From Effusibacillus consociatus (lineage in GTDB: Bacteria > Bacillota > Bacilli > Tumebacillales > Effusibacillaceae), in contig NZ_JBHSHC010000142.1 of the NCBI RefSeq assembly GCF_042652925.1, positions 59,118 through 123,117 of the forward strand: 64,000 nucleotides of DNA, in the 5' to 3' direction. Positions 41,703-49,943 of the stretch are shown here, piece by piece. Every line of letters starts with the position of its first letter. The first letter of the stretch is position 1. The notes under the pieces are model-generated. The model was not told where the DNA came from and did no database searches. It saw only the letters and a program-made list of their open reading frames with translations. Made by a program: the position numbers and the translations under genes.

Positions 41703-42779
41703 ATGCCATCACCTAAGATGGACTTTGCTGAAAATGTTATGGATCCGCGTCCTCAGACGTTGACCAAATTGGACCTATCGAGTAAATGGAATAAATGGGC
41801 CGGTTTTATCAAAGGTACAGGTCTTACGCTTATCCTAGCGATACTTGCAGGAAATCTAGCCGTTCTTCCCGTTTTTTCTATAATGGGAATTATGATTATT
41901 TCGATTATTCTTGGTGTCGGATGGAAAGGACTTATGGAAGTGCCATCAGATGCTGAAATCGGGATTGCCTTTAGCAGCAAAATTTTGTTGAGAGCAGGAA
42001 TAATCCTGTTGGGATTACGGTTGAATTTTTCGCAAATCATAGAAGCTGGTTTCTCTATGATCCTGATCGATGTCATTGTAATCGCTTTCACTCTTGGGGT
42101 AATGATCTATTTAGGAAAACTGTTTGCTATTGATAAACATTTATCTGCTCTCATTGCGGTAGGTACAGCTGTTTGTGGAGCTGCCGCTATAGTAGCCGTT
42201 GCTCCATTAATTGGTGCTCGAAAAGAATATACGGCTGTTTCCGTGGCTTGTATTGCGATTCTAGGAACGATCGGAACGATTATTTATACTTTTCTCTATC
42301 CCATGTTAGGATTAGATCCCTATCTATACGGAGTTTTAGTAGGTTCGACCTTGCATGAATTAGCACACGTTATTGCTGCTGCCAGTCCCGGAGGAAATGT
42401 GAGCGGGGATATTGCTCTTCTGGTTAAACTTGGAAGAGTAGCCTTACTCATTCCTGTCGCTTTGCTGTTAGGTTATTTATATCGAGCAAAGGATCCCGAT
42501 ATAAAAACGGGTAAAGGCATCAAAAAGTTACCTGTTCCATGGTTTATTTTTGGTTTTCTGGCTTGCAGTTTGATAAATACACTCGGATTCATTCCTCAAA
42601 TACTGAATCAGAAGATGATATCGGTTAGTGTATTTCTGTTAGCGATGGCTATGGCCGGGCTTGGCTTAGGAATCAAATTAGGAGACTTTAAAAAAGTAGG
42701 AATAAGGGCTATTTTGGTTGGGGTTTTAGGTTTTGCAGCTTTGACTGCCTTGGGACCTATTCTGCTTAAGTTCGTATAA
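41703..42779 (+). CDS. YeiH-family (UPF0324) membrane protein, putative sulfite/sulfate exporter
   Basis: A 358-residue membrane protein with about ten hydrophobic segments and the family motifs LLRAGIILLGLRLNFSQI, VGTAVCGAAAIVAVAPLI and GSTLHELAHVIAAA. YeiH-type proteins occur beside xsc in sulfonate degraders and are thought to export the sulfite released. ATG 41703 is nine bases from AAGGGAG. It is co-transcribed with the ThiG-like gene (14-base gap) and precedes the xsc promoter. The export role is inferred from context. Confidence 0.87.
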   Translation: MPSPKMDFAENVMDPRPQTLTKLDLSSKWNKWAGFIKGTGLTLILAILAGNLAVLPVFSIMGIMIISIILGVGWKGLMEVPSDAEIGIAFSSKILLRAGIILLGLRLNFSQIIEAGFSMILIDVIVIAFTLGVMIYLGKLFAIDKHLSALIAVGTAVCGAAAIVAVAPLIGARKEYTAVSVACIAILGTIGTIIYTFLYPMLGLDPYLYGVLVGSTLHELAHVIAAASPGGNVSGDIALLVKLGRVALLIPVALLLGYLYRAKDPDIKTGKGIKKLPVPWFIFGFLACSLINTLGFIPQILNQKMISVSVFLLAMAMAGLGLGIKLGDFKKVGIRAILVGVLGFAALTALGPILLKFV

Positions 42780-42811
42780 CAAAAAATACTCTGAATTATC
42801 AATTTGATGTA

Positions 42812-42840
42812 TTGACTATCGATAGCACAAATTGTACTAT
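42812..42840 (+). promoter_or_regulatory. xsc operon promoter
   Basis: TTGACT (42812-42817), 17-base spacer, TACTAT (42835-42840) with an upstream TG. Confidence 0.8.
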
Positions 42841-42850
42841 ATGAATAACA

Positions 42851-42873
42851 ACTGGTACGTACGTCATGACGTT
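42851..42873 (+). promoter_or_regulatory. Taurine-regulon operator, site 4
   Basis: ACTGGTACGTACGTCATGAC and flanking bases, 10 bases after the xsc -10 box. This is the best palindromic form (GTACGTAC core). Confidence 0.75.
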
Positions 42874-42909
42874 GTTATAACTAAACTGCTTAACAAGGAG
42901 GTGGTTTTA

Positions 42910-42924
42910 ATGAAGTTAGATTAG
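42910..42924 (+). other. Four-codon leader minigene (MKLD-stop)
   Basis: A strong AAGGAGGTGG site (42894-42903) is followed at proper spacing by ATG AAG TTA GAT TAG. It lies in the long xsc leader ahead of a 19-bp hairpin. It may be a translated leader peptide or the residue of a shortened gene. Confidence 0.45.
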
Positions 42925-42950
42925 AAGAATGATAGGTAGGTCTATTATTA

Positions 42951-42996
42951 AGTTATAATTGATACGAACAACCTGATGTTCGTACCAATTATAACT
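42951..42996 (+). repeat. 19-bp inverted repeat in the xsc leader
   Basis: AGTTATAATTGATACGAAC (42951-42969) and GTTCGTACCAATTATAACT (42978-42996) pair with a single A-C mismatch around an 8-base loop. No T-run follows. The arms contain GGTACG-like half sites of the regulon operator. Confidence 0.8.
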
Positions 42997-43037
42997 AGAT
43001 TGTACTCATAACTATCACTTAAAGGAGGATTTTGATC

Positions 43038-44801
43038 ATGGCAAAAGTTGAAACCCAAAATGTAAAAGGCACGAAAGTAAAAATGACGCCCAGTGAAGCG
43101 ATCGTTGAGACCTTAGTTGCAGAAGGGGTCACCCATATAAACGGGATTTTGGGTTCGGCCTTTATGGATCTGCTGGATCTGTTGCCCAGTGCAGGCATTC
43201 GCTTTATCGGTGTGCGTCATGAACAGAGCGGAGCTCACATGGCAGATGCTTATACTCGGGTTTCTGGAGTTGCAGGGGTCGTCATCGGGCAGAACGGTCC
43301 CGGAATCACCAATATGGTGACCTCTGTAGCCGCAGCTTATCAAGCGCATACGCCTATGGTTGTGATTTCGCCTTCAGCAGGCACTCCGACCATTGGATGG
43401 GACGGTTTCCAAGAATGTGATCAGGTGTCTGTATTTAAAGCCATCACAAAAGAAACGGTTAGAGTAACGCATCCAAGTCGGGTAGCCGACTGCCTGAGAA
43501 CAGCGTTTCGGATTGCTTACGCTGAACGGGGGCCTGTCCTTTATGATATTCCTCGTGACTATTTTTACGGTGAACTGGAAGATCAAATTCTTGAACCCCA
43601 TCAATATCGTGTAGACGCTCGCGGTTGCGGTTCGACTGAATCTTTAGACAGAGCTGCCAAAATATTAGCTGAAGCCAAATATCCGGTGATTATTTCGGGG
43701 AGGGGTACCGTTGACTCCGATGGGATTGAGGCGGTAACAGCGATTGCGGAATATTTAACAGCCCCTGCTGCTGTTTCTTATATGCATAATGATGCGTTCC
43801 CGGCTAATCATCCTTTAGCAGTGGGTCCGATTGGATACATGGGATCCAAAGCGGCGATGAACACACTAAAGAAAGCGGATGTCGTTTTAGCGATCGGTAC
43901 CAGATTGTCGGTATTTGGAACATTGCCGTGCTACGATATTGATTACTTCCCGAAGACGGCTCAGATCATTCAGATTGATATCAATCCGAGAAATATCGCA
44001 CGTACCCATCCTATTGAAGTAGGTATTATCGGTGATGCACGTGAAGCCAGCCTCGAAATCATGAAACGTTTACAAGCATTAAAGCCTGGAATGAAACCCA
44101 ATCAGGAACGTTTGTTGGAAGTTGCAACGGAAAAGCAAAAGTGGGAAGAAGAACTGGTTGAACTGGCGATGGTAGATGGCAATCCGATTAACCCGCGCAG
44201 GGCTTTATTGGAACTGACGAGGGTATTGCCTGAAGATGCAATTGTATCAACAGACATTGGTAATGTTTCTTCCACAGCTAACGCCTATCTGAAGTTTAAC
44301 CAACCTCGGAAGCATATAGCCGCTCTGACGTTTGGCAACACGGGCTTTGCTTATCCTGCCGCACTTGGTGCCAAAATTGCCCGACCCGATTGTCCGGTGA
44401 TTGCAATTGTAGGTGATGGAGCATGGGGAATGAGTTTGCATGAAGTCAGTACAGCTGTAGAACAAAACATTCCTGTGATTGCTTGTGTATTTAACAATGG
44501 AGCATGGTGTGCAGAGAAGAAGAACCAGGTTGACTATTACAACAACCGTTTTGTAGGTGCGGATATTCAAAATCCTGACTTCGCCGAAGTAGCCAGATCA
44601 ATGGGGGCTGTTGGCATACGAGTGGAAGATGCGAATGAATTGGGTCCCGTCATCGAAAAGGCGATTCAATCGAACAAACCGACAGTAATTGATATCCAGA
44701 TTGATGGCACGCAATTGGCTCCGCCGTTCAGAAGAGATGCTTTGAAAATGCCGGTTCGTCTGCTGGAGAAATATGCCCACTTGGATCATAGAAACTGGTA
44801 A
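43038..44801 (+). CDS. xsc: Sulfoacetaldehyde acetyltransferase
   Basis: A 587-residue ThDP-dependent Xsc, which converts sulfoacetaldehyde and phosphate to acetyl phosphate and sulfite, the C-S bond-cleaving step of taurine dissimilation. Motifs include GVRHEQSGAHMADAYTRVSG with the ThDP-activating Glu, PTIGWDGFQECDQVSVF, and the ThDP/Mg motif GDGAWGMSLHEV ending at VFNNGAWCAEKKNQ. ATG 43038 is ten bases from AAAGGAGG; TTG 43032 is too close to it. It has its own promoter with operator and heads an operon with pduL. Confidence 0.95.
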   Translation: MAKVETQNVKGTKVKMTPSEAIVETLVAEGVTHINGILGSAFMDLLDLLPSAGIRFIGVRHEQSGAHMADAYTRVSGVAGVVIGQNGPGITNMVTSVAAAYQAHTPMVVISPSAGTPTIGWDGFQECDQVSVFKAITKETVRVTHPSRVADCLRTAFRIAYAERGPVLYDIPRDYFYGELEDQILEPHQYRVDARGCGSTESLDRAAKILAEAKYPVIISGRGTVDSDGIEAVTAIAEYLTAPAAVSYMHNDAFPANHPLAVGPIGYMGSKAAMNTLKKADVVLAIGTRLSVFGTLPCYDIDYFPKTAQIIQIDINPRNIARTHPIEVGIIGDAREASLEIMKRLQALKPGMKPNQERLLEVATEKQKWEEELVELAMVDGNPINPRRALLELTRVLPEDAIVSTDIGNVSSTANAYLKFNQPRKHIAALTFGNTGFAYPAALGAKIARPDCPVIAIVGDGAWGMSLHEVSTAVEQNIPVIACVFNNGAWCAEKKNQVDYYNNRFVGADIQNPDFAEVARSMGAVGIRVEDANELGPVIEKAIQSNKPTVIDIQIDGTQLAPPFRRDALKMPVRLLEKYAHLDHRNW

Positions 44802-44807
44802 AAAGCA

Positions 44808-45446
44808 ATGAGCACCATTAAGGAAATCTTGGAACCAAATCGAGTCAAATCACTCATTCATGAAGGTGGAGTGAAAACAATTCCTGTTGGTGTTTCAGCA
44901 AGGCATGTACACCTTTCTCCGGAGCATGTAGAAGTTTTGTTTGGGACTGGGTATCAGTTGCAAATTCATAAACTATTGTCTCAGCCTGGCCAGTTTGCAG
45001 CCAAAGAAACAGTGATGCTTGCCGGACCTAAAGGTGTAATAGATAAAGTCAGAATATTGGGGCCAGCCCGCGGAAAGACACAAGTAGAAGTATCTTTAAC
45101 GGATGCTCACCGTTTAGGAGTGTCTCCTCCGGTTAGAGATTCAGGGGATCTTGCTGGAAGCAGTCCGATTACTCTGGTTGGACCAAATGGATCAATCTAT
45201 TTGCACGAAGGATTAATTATTGCAAGTAGACATATTCACATGTCCCAAGAAGATGCATTAGATTTTCAGGTTGATGATGGCGACAATGTATTCGTAATCT
45301 GTCAATCGGAAAGACAAATTATATTCAGCAATGTAAAAATCAGGGTTAGTCCCAATTATCGTCTGGAGTTTCATATTGATACCGACGAGGCAAATGCTGC
45401 GAAACTCACAAATGATGACAATGTTGTGATTTTAAAAACTACTTGA
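44808..45446 (+). CDS. pduL: PduL-type phosphate acyltransferase (phosphotransacylase)
   Basis: A 212-residue PduL-family phosphotransacylase, unrelated to Pta. Two zinc-binding motifs are visible, GVSARHVHLSPEH (about residue 28) and IASRHIHMSQED (about residue 140), with QPGQFAAKETVMLAGPKG and RDSGDLAGSS between. It lies six bases after xsc and lacks a strong ribosome site, so it is probably translated by coupling. Its job here would be acetyl phosphate + CoA to acetyl-CoA, the step served by Pta in most characterised Xsc pathways. Confidence 0.92.
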   Translation: MSTIKEILEPNRVKSLIHEGGVKTIPVGVSARHVHLSPEHVEVLFGTGYQLQIHKLLSQPGQFAAKETVMLAGPKGVIDKVRILGPARGKTQVEVSLTDAHRLGVSPPVRDSGDLAGSSPITLVGPNGSIYLHEGLIIASRHIHMSQEDALDFQVDDGDNVFVICQSERQIIFSNVKIRVSPNYRLEFHIDTDEANAAKLTNDDNVVILKTT

Positions 45447-45472
45447 GTGAGTGTATCTTGAGGTTTATCGGT

Positions 45473-45533
45473 GGACGTGATCACTTTCACTTTACAGGTT
45501 CCTGGATTGATCTGATGTTGCAGTATCACGTCC
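45473..45533 (+). terminator. Long-range inverted repeat after pduL
   Basis: GGACGTGAT (45473-45481) pairs with ATCACGTCC (45525-45533) across 43 bases, followed by TTCTTCTTTC. A similar arrangement follows tpa at 48163. Either an unusual terminator or a structured leader of ald. Confidence 0.45.
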
Positions 45534-45580
45534 TTCTTCTTTCAACAAAGTTGAAAAACTAGGGGAAAAGGGTGGATTCC

Positions 45581-46714
45581 ATGATTATAGGCGTTCCGAA
45601 AGAGATAAAAAACAATGAAAACCGGGTAGGTATGACTCCTGCAAGTGTGATCGCATTCAAAAATAATGGACATGAAGTTTGGATTGAGACGGGTGCTGGA
45701 TTAGGCAGTGGATTTACTGACGGTGATTATGAAACTGCCGGAGCCAAAATCGTTGCTACAGCTGAAGAAGCTTGGTCTGCTGAAATGGTCATTAAAGTGA
45801 AGGAGCCCCTTGTTGAGGAATACCAGTTTTTTCGAGAAGGATTAATTCTTTACACTTATCTCCATTTAGCTCCAGAGCCTGAATTAACTCAAGCGCTCGT
45901 TGAGAATAAAGTAGTGGCAATTGCCTATGAAACCATTCAATTGGATAATGGATCTCTTCCATTGTTGACCCCGATGAGTGAAGTGGCTGGGCGTATGTCA
46001 ATTCAGATCGGCGCTCAATTTTTGGAAAAATCGAAGGGCGGCAAAGGAGTATTACTTGGTGGTGTACCAGGAGTGTCGCCGGCTGAAGTCGTTATTATTG
46101 GCGGAGGTATTGTAGGAACCAATGCAGCAAAAATGGCACTCGGACTCGGGGCTAGTGTTACCATAATTGACGTGAATCCCGATCGACTCCGTCAATTGGA
46201 TGATCAATTTCAAGGACGTTTAAAGACCCTCATGTCAAATAGCTACAATATAGCTGAAGCTGTTAAGAAAGCAGATTTACTCATAGGGGCGGTGCTGATT
46301 CCGGGAGCTCGTGCGCCGCGTTTAGTCACCGAAGAAATGGTCAAAACAATGCAAACGGGTTCGGTTATCGTTGACGTCGCGATTGACCAAGGGGGTTCTA
46401 TTGAGACGATTGACCGGATTACAACTCACAGCCATCCAACGTATGAAAAACACGGCGTTCTCCATTATGCGGTAGCAAACATGCCGGGGGCTGTCGCCCG
46501 CACATCTACAATTGCCTTGACCAATGTAACAATTCCGTATGGGGTGCAAATTGCCAATAAAGGATACAAGCAAGCGGCGTTGGATAATAAGGCATTGGCT
46601 AAAGGATTTAACGTTATCGATGGAAAAGTGACCTATAAAGCGGTCGCAGATGCTCATGGCTTCGAGTACCATTCGCTTGATTCCGTTCTGAGCAATAGTC
46701 CGGTTATGGTTTAG
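45581..46714 (+). CDS. ald: Alanine dehydrogenase
   Basis: A 377-residue NAD-dependent L-alanine dehydrogenase, normal length. It begins MIIGVPKEIKNNENRVGMTP, has catalytic Lys in VIKVKEPLVEEY and His in YTYLHLAPEPEL, and NAD-binding VVIIGGGIVGTNAAKMALGLG. It regenerates pyruvate from the alanine formed by Tpa and releases ammonium, closing the transamination cycle. The canonical N-terminus supports ATG 45581 over GTG 45572. Confidence 0.95.
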   Translation: MIIGVPKEIKNNENRVGMTPASVIAFKNNGHEVWIETGAGLGSGFTDGDYETAGAKIVATAEEAWSAEMVIKVKEPLVEEYQFFREGLILYTYLHLAPEPELTQALVENKVVAIAYETIQLDNGSLPLLTPMSEVAGRMSIQIGAQFLEKSKGGKGVLLGGVPGVSPAEVVIIGGGIVGTNAAKMALGLGASVTIIDVNPDRLRQLDDQFQGRLKTLMSNSYNIAEAVKKADLLIGAVLIPGARAPRLVTEEMVKTMQTGSVIVDVAIDQGGSIETIDRITTHSHPTYEKHGVLHYAVANMPGAVARTSTIALTNVTIPYGVQIANKGYKQAALDNKALAKGFNVIDGKVTYKAVADAHGFEYHSLDSVLSNSPVMV

Positions 46715-46776
46715 TTTTCAATATTTCCCAAAAAATATTTTTAAAATAAATGATATTATATAAGGGAGGTTAAACT

Positions 46777-48135
46777 ATGCAACTGGAACTTGAAACAAAA
46801 GACCTTGTTCAAAAAGATAAAGATCATTTGTGGCATGCGATGTACCGGTATAATGAAAAAGCCAGTCCGACGATTGCAACACGAGGAGAAGGTGCCTGGT
46901 TCTTCGACACAAACGGAGATAAATATATGGATGGAGTCTCCGGATTGTGGTGTTTAAATCTGGGACATGGACGCAAAGAAATTGCAGATGCGGCTTATGA
47001 ACAGATGGTAAATTTGTCTTATTTCCCTCTGACTATGAGTCACGTACCGGCTATTGAATTGTCTGCAAAAATCAGCGAACTGCTTCAGGGATCGTATACT
47101 ACGTTTTTCTCCAATAGCGGGTCTGAAGCGAATGAAACGGCATTCAAAATAGCCCGTCAATATCATATCCAAAATGGCAATCCGGGAAAATTCAAATTCA
47201 TTTCCAGATATCGTGCTTATCATGGTTCAACGCTGGGCGCAATGAGTGCAACCGCCCAGGCAAATCGGAGAATGAAATATGATCCGGCAGCCCCAGGGTT
47301 CCTTCATGTCCCGCCGCCATACAGCTATCGTTCACCGTTTGGTGAAGACGTTCCTGATAGTGATAGGGTAGCGGCAGAGCTTATTGATCAGGTGATTAAC
47401 TGGGAAGGTGCGGACAGCGTAGCAGGGGTGATTATGGAGCCGTTTATATCTGGGGGCGGAGTAATCATCCCATCAAAGGAATATTTGCGTCGTGTAGCAG
47501 AGATTTGTAAGAAACACGATGTTCTGTTGATTATTGATGAAGTGGTTTCGGGCTTTGGCCGTACCGGTAAGATGTTTGGTTTCATGCATTCAGAAGGGGT
47601 TCAACCGGATATTGTGACCATGGCCAAAGGGTTGACAAGCGGGTACCTTCCATTAGGAGCTACCGCGGTGAGTTCGAAAATCTATGCAAAATTTAAGGAA
47701 AACGGCACACACAATCATTTAAGGCATATTTCCACTTATGGAGGGCACCCGGCTTCTTGTGCAGTCGCCCTTAAAAATATCGAAATCATTGAAAACGAAA
47801 GAATAGTGGATCGAGTAGCCGAATTAAGCGAATCCATCTTAAGCGAATTGTATGATTTGATCGCTTTAGACAAGGTTGGAGAAGTTCGTGGAGTTGGATT
47901 TTTATATGGAATTGAATTAGTCGAAGATAAAAAATCAAAAGCTCCAGCGTCCGAAGAATTGATGGGAAGCATCATAGCAGCTTGTAAAAAGAAAGGCCTG
48001 ATCATTGGGCGAAACGGCGATACCGTTCCCGGTTACAACAATGTATTGATCATTGCTCCACCGCTGTCTTCAACTGAAGATGATTTGCGTTTCGTTGTGG
48101 AGACCGTGAAAACTGTTTTATCTGATTTGTGTTAA
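46777..48135 (+). CDS. tpa: Taurine:pyruvate aminotransferase
   Basis: A 452-residue class-III PLP aminotransferase. Visible are SNSGSEANETAFKIARQYH for the cofactor phosphate, LIIDEVVSGFGRTGKMFG with the PLP-ring Asp, and the Schiff-base Lys in TMAKGLTSGYLPLGA. Between ald and a TauABC importer and downstream of xsc, taurine:pyruvate activity (taurine + pyruvate to sulfoacetaldehyde + alanine) is the natural assignment. By sequence alone other omega-amino acid:pyruvate aminotransferases are possible. The GGGAGG ribosome site lies in a very AT-rich leader. Confidence 0.92.
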   Translation: MQLELETKDLVQKDKDHLWHAMYRYNEKASPTIATRGEGAWFFDTNGDKYMDGVSGLWCLNLGHGRKEIADAAYEQMVNLSYFPLTMSHVPAIELSAKISELLQGSYTTFFSNSGSEANETAFKIARQYHIQNGNPGKFKFISRYRAYHGSTLGAMSATAQANRRMKYDPAAPGFLHVPPPYSYRSPFGEDVPDSDRVAAELIDQVINWEGADSVAGVIMEPFISGGGVIIPSKEYLRRVAEICKKHDVLLIIDEVVSGFGRTGKMFGFMHSEGVQPDIVTMAKGLTSGYLPLGATAVSSKIYAKFKENGTHNHLRHISTYGGHPASCAVALKNIEIIENERIVDRVAELSESILSELYDLIALDKVGEVRGVGFLYGIELVEDKKSKAPASEELMGSIIAACKKKGLIIGRNGDTVPGYNNVLIIAPPLSSTEDDLRFVVETVKTVLSDLC

Positions 48136-48162
48136 GTGGAAAGGTTTATATCATCACAGATA

Positions 48163-48223
48163 GATGGGCATGATAATCCAATTAAAGCAGCCTCTTCGAT
48201 ACCATCGACAACACGTGCCCATC
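48163..48223 (+). terminator. Long-range inverted repeat after tpa
   Basis: GATGGGCA (48163-48170) pairs with TGCCCATC (48216-48223) across 45 bases, then TTCTTACC. Same layout as at 45473. Confidence 0.4.
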
Positions 48224-48263
48224 TTCTTACCGTTCAAGATTCAAAATAAGTAAAATGCATTCT

Positions 48264-48277
48264 TGTAAGCGCTTACA
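48264..48277 (+). promoter_or_regulatory. Catabolite-responsive element (cre, CcpA site)
   Basis: TGTAAGCGCTTACA, a perfect 14-bp palindrome fitting the cre consensus TGWAANCGNTNWCA at every position, upstream of the permease gene. Confidence 0.85.
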
Positions 48278-48399
48278 ATCTTATCCAGTTCTGTGTTGTC
48301 CTAAAGCAGGTGATTTTCTTTTATTGGTAATTCACGAAAAATTAAAACGTGTTGGATAGCTTAATACAAAACTCTCAGGCACAGAGGAGGACGAGCGTT

Positions 48400-49851
48400 A
48401 TGTCGATGGTTGAAAGAGAAAGAGGCCTTCAGGAAACAACATCAGAAGGACTTAACCGAAGCTTGTCAAATCGCCAAATTCAAATGTTGGCAATTGGAGG
48501 GGTTATTGGGGTCGGATTGTTCTACGGGGCTTCAACGGCTGTGAGATTAGCCGGTCCGGGGGTCTTGGTTGCCTTTATCATTACGGGTATACTCGCTGCA
48601 ATCGTAATGAGAGCCCTGGGTGAAATGACGGTAGAAAAGCCTGTTGCAGGATCTTTCAGTCACTATGCCGGTGAACTTCTTGGTCATCAAATGGGGTTTT
48701 TGACATCCGGCATGTGGTGGTTTTACTGGGTAGCCACTGTGATGTCCGAACTCGCAGCTATCGGGAAGTTAGTGCAATATTGGTACCCCTCTTTTCCCGC
48801 TTGGATTCCCGGATTGATCGCCTTAATTCTATTTACTCTCTCAAATCTGCTTGCCGTAAAGATTTTTGGTGAAATCGAGTACTGGTTCGCTCTTTTAAAA
48901 ATTCTCGCCATAGTTGTATTTATGATCTTCGGGGGACTGATCATACTCACGGGTATTTTCAATAACGGTGAGGTTGTTGGTATAACAAACCTTTGGGTAA
49001 ATGGCGGATTCGTGCCGAATGGTTGGCTGGGAGTTTTTGCAGTCATTTCACTGGTTGTACAAGCCTATAGTGGTATCGAAACGCTGGCTGTTGAAGCGGG
49101 CGAATCCCATAATCCCGCAAATTCGATGCGTAAAGCATTCCGGTCGGTAACCATGCGGATTTTGGTATTTTATATCGGTTCCATTCTGATTATGTTGTGT
49201 GTGTTTCCATGGAACTATTTGATACAGAGTGCCACAAGCCCGTACGTTCTTCTATTTACAAAAATCGGGATTCCAGTTGCTGCGGGACTCGTAAACTTAA
49301 TCATTATTCTTTCCGCACTTTCCTCTTGCAACACGGGTGTTTACGGTGGCAGCCGAATGCTTTTCAGTATGTCCCACAAGGGATTATATTCTCCACAGTT
49401 TACTAAGCTGAATCGGAATCAGGTACCTCATATCGCTGTCTGGGCTACTGCGGCCATGATTTCCATCGGAATCGTTATCACCTATTTGGCACCTGATAAC
49501 GTATATGTTTGGATTACCAGTGCGTCGGCATTTGCTTCACTGTTCACATGGGGAGTCATCTTGGTTTGCGAATTGGTTTTCAGACGTCGCTGCCTAAAAG
49601 AGAAGAAAACACTTCAATTCCCAGTTCCGTTTTGGCCTGTTTTACCAGTGATCGGTTTACTGTTGCTGATTGGTGCTATGGTAGCGATTGCAACATCTCC
49701 CTTAACCAAGGAATCTGTTTATTCAGGATTAGCCTGGTTGATTCTTCTGATGGTGTATTACCAGGTACGGGTGAAAGAAAGGGTCAAATCGACTGATTGG
49801 AATCAGCTTGGTACAAATCAAGCTGCCATTCCAAATAAGGTGGAACCCTAA
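48400..49851 (+). CDS. Amino acid permease (APC superfamily)
   Basis: A 483-residue APC/AAT-type permease with 12 hydrophobic segments: LSNRQIQMLAIGGVIGVGLF with the unwound TM1 motif, AITGILAAIVMRALGEM-like TM2, and YSGIETLAVEAGES in TM6. ATG 48400 has GGAGG eight bases upstream; TTG 48349 lacks one. In the taurine cluster it could import taurine or beta-alanine-like compounds or move alanine; the substrate is inferred only. A perfect cre site upstream indicates repression by preferred carbon sources. Confidence 0.88.
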   Translation: MSMVERERGLQETTSEGLNRSLSNRQIQMLAIGGVIGVGLFYGASTAVRLAGPGVLVAFIITGILAAIVMRALGEMTVEKPVAGSFSHYAGELLGHQMGFLTSGMWWFYWVATVMSELAAIGKLVQYWYPSFPAWIPGLIALILFTLSNLLAVKIFGEIEYWFALLKILAIVVFMIFGGLIILTGIFNNGEVVGITNLWVNGGFVPNGWLGVFAVISLVVQAYSGIETLAVEAGESHNPANSMRKAFRSVTMRILVFYIGSILIMLCVFPWNYLIQSATSPYVLLFTKIGIPVAAGLVNLIIILSALSSCNTGVYGGSRMLFSMSHKGLYSPQFTKLNRNQVPHIAVWATAAMISIGIVITYLAPDNVYVWITSASAFASLFTWGVILVCELVFRRRCLKEKKTLQFPVPFWPVLPVIGLLLLIGAMVAIATSPLTKESVYSGLAWLILLMVYYQVRVKERVKSTDWNQLGTNQAAIPNKVEP

Positions 49852-49882
49852 AAAATGAAGATTCCTCATTTGAGGGAGTGTC

Positions 49883-49919
49883 AGACTGTCGGGAAACCTC
49901 GCTCGGCAGTCTTTTTTGT
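49883..49919 (+). terminator. Terminator of the permease gene
   Basis: AGACTG...CAGTCT stem extended by a second CG pair, followed by TTTTTTG. Confidence 0.75.
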
Positions 49920-49943
49920 TACATAAAGGAGACTGGTCTAATC

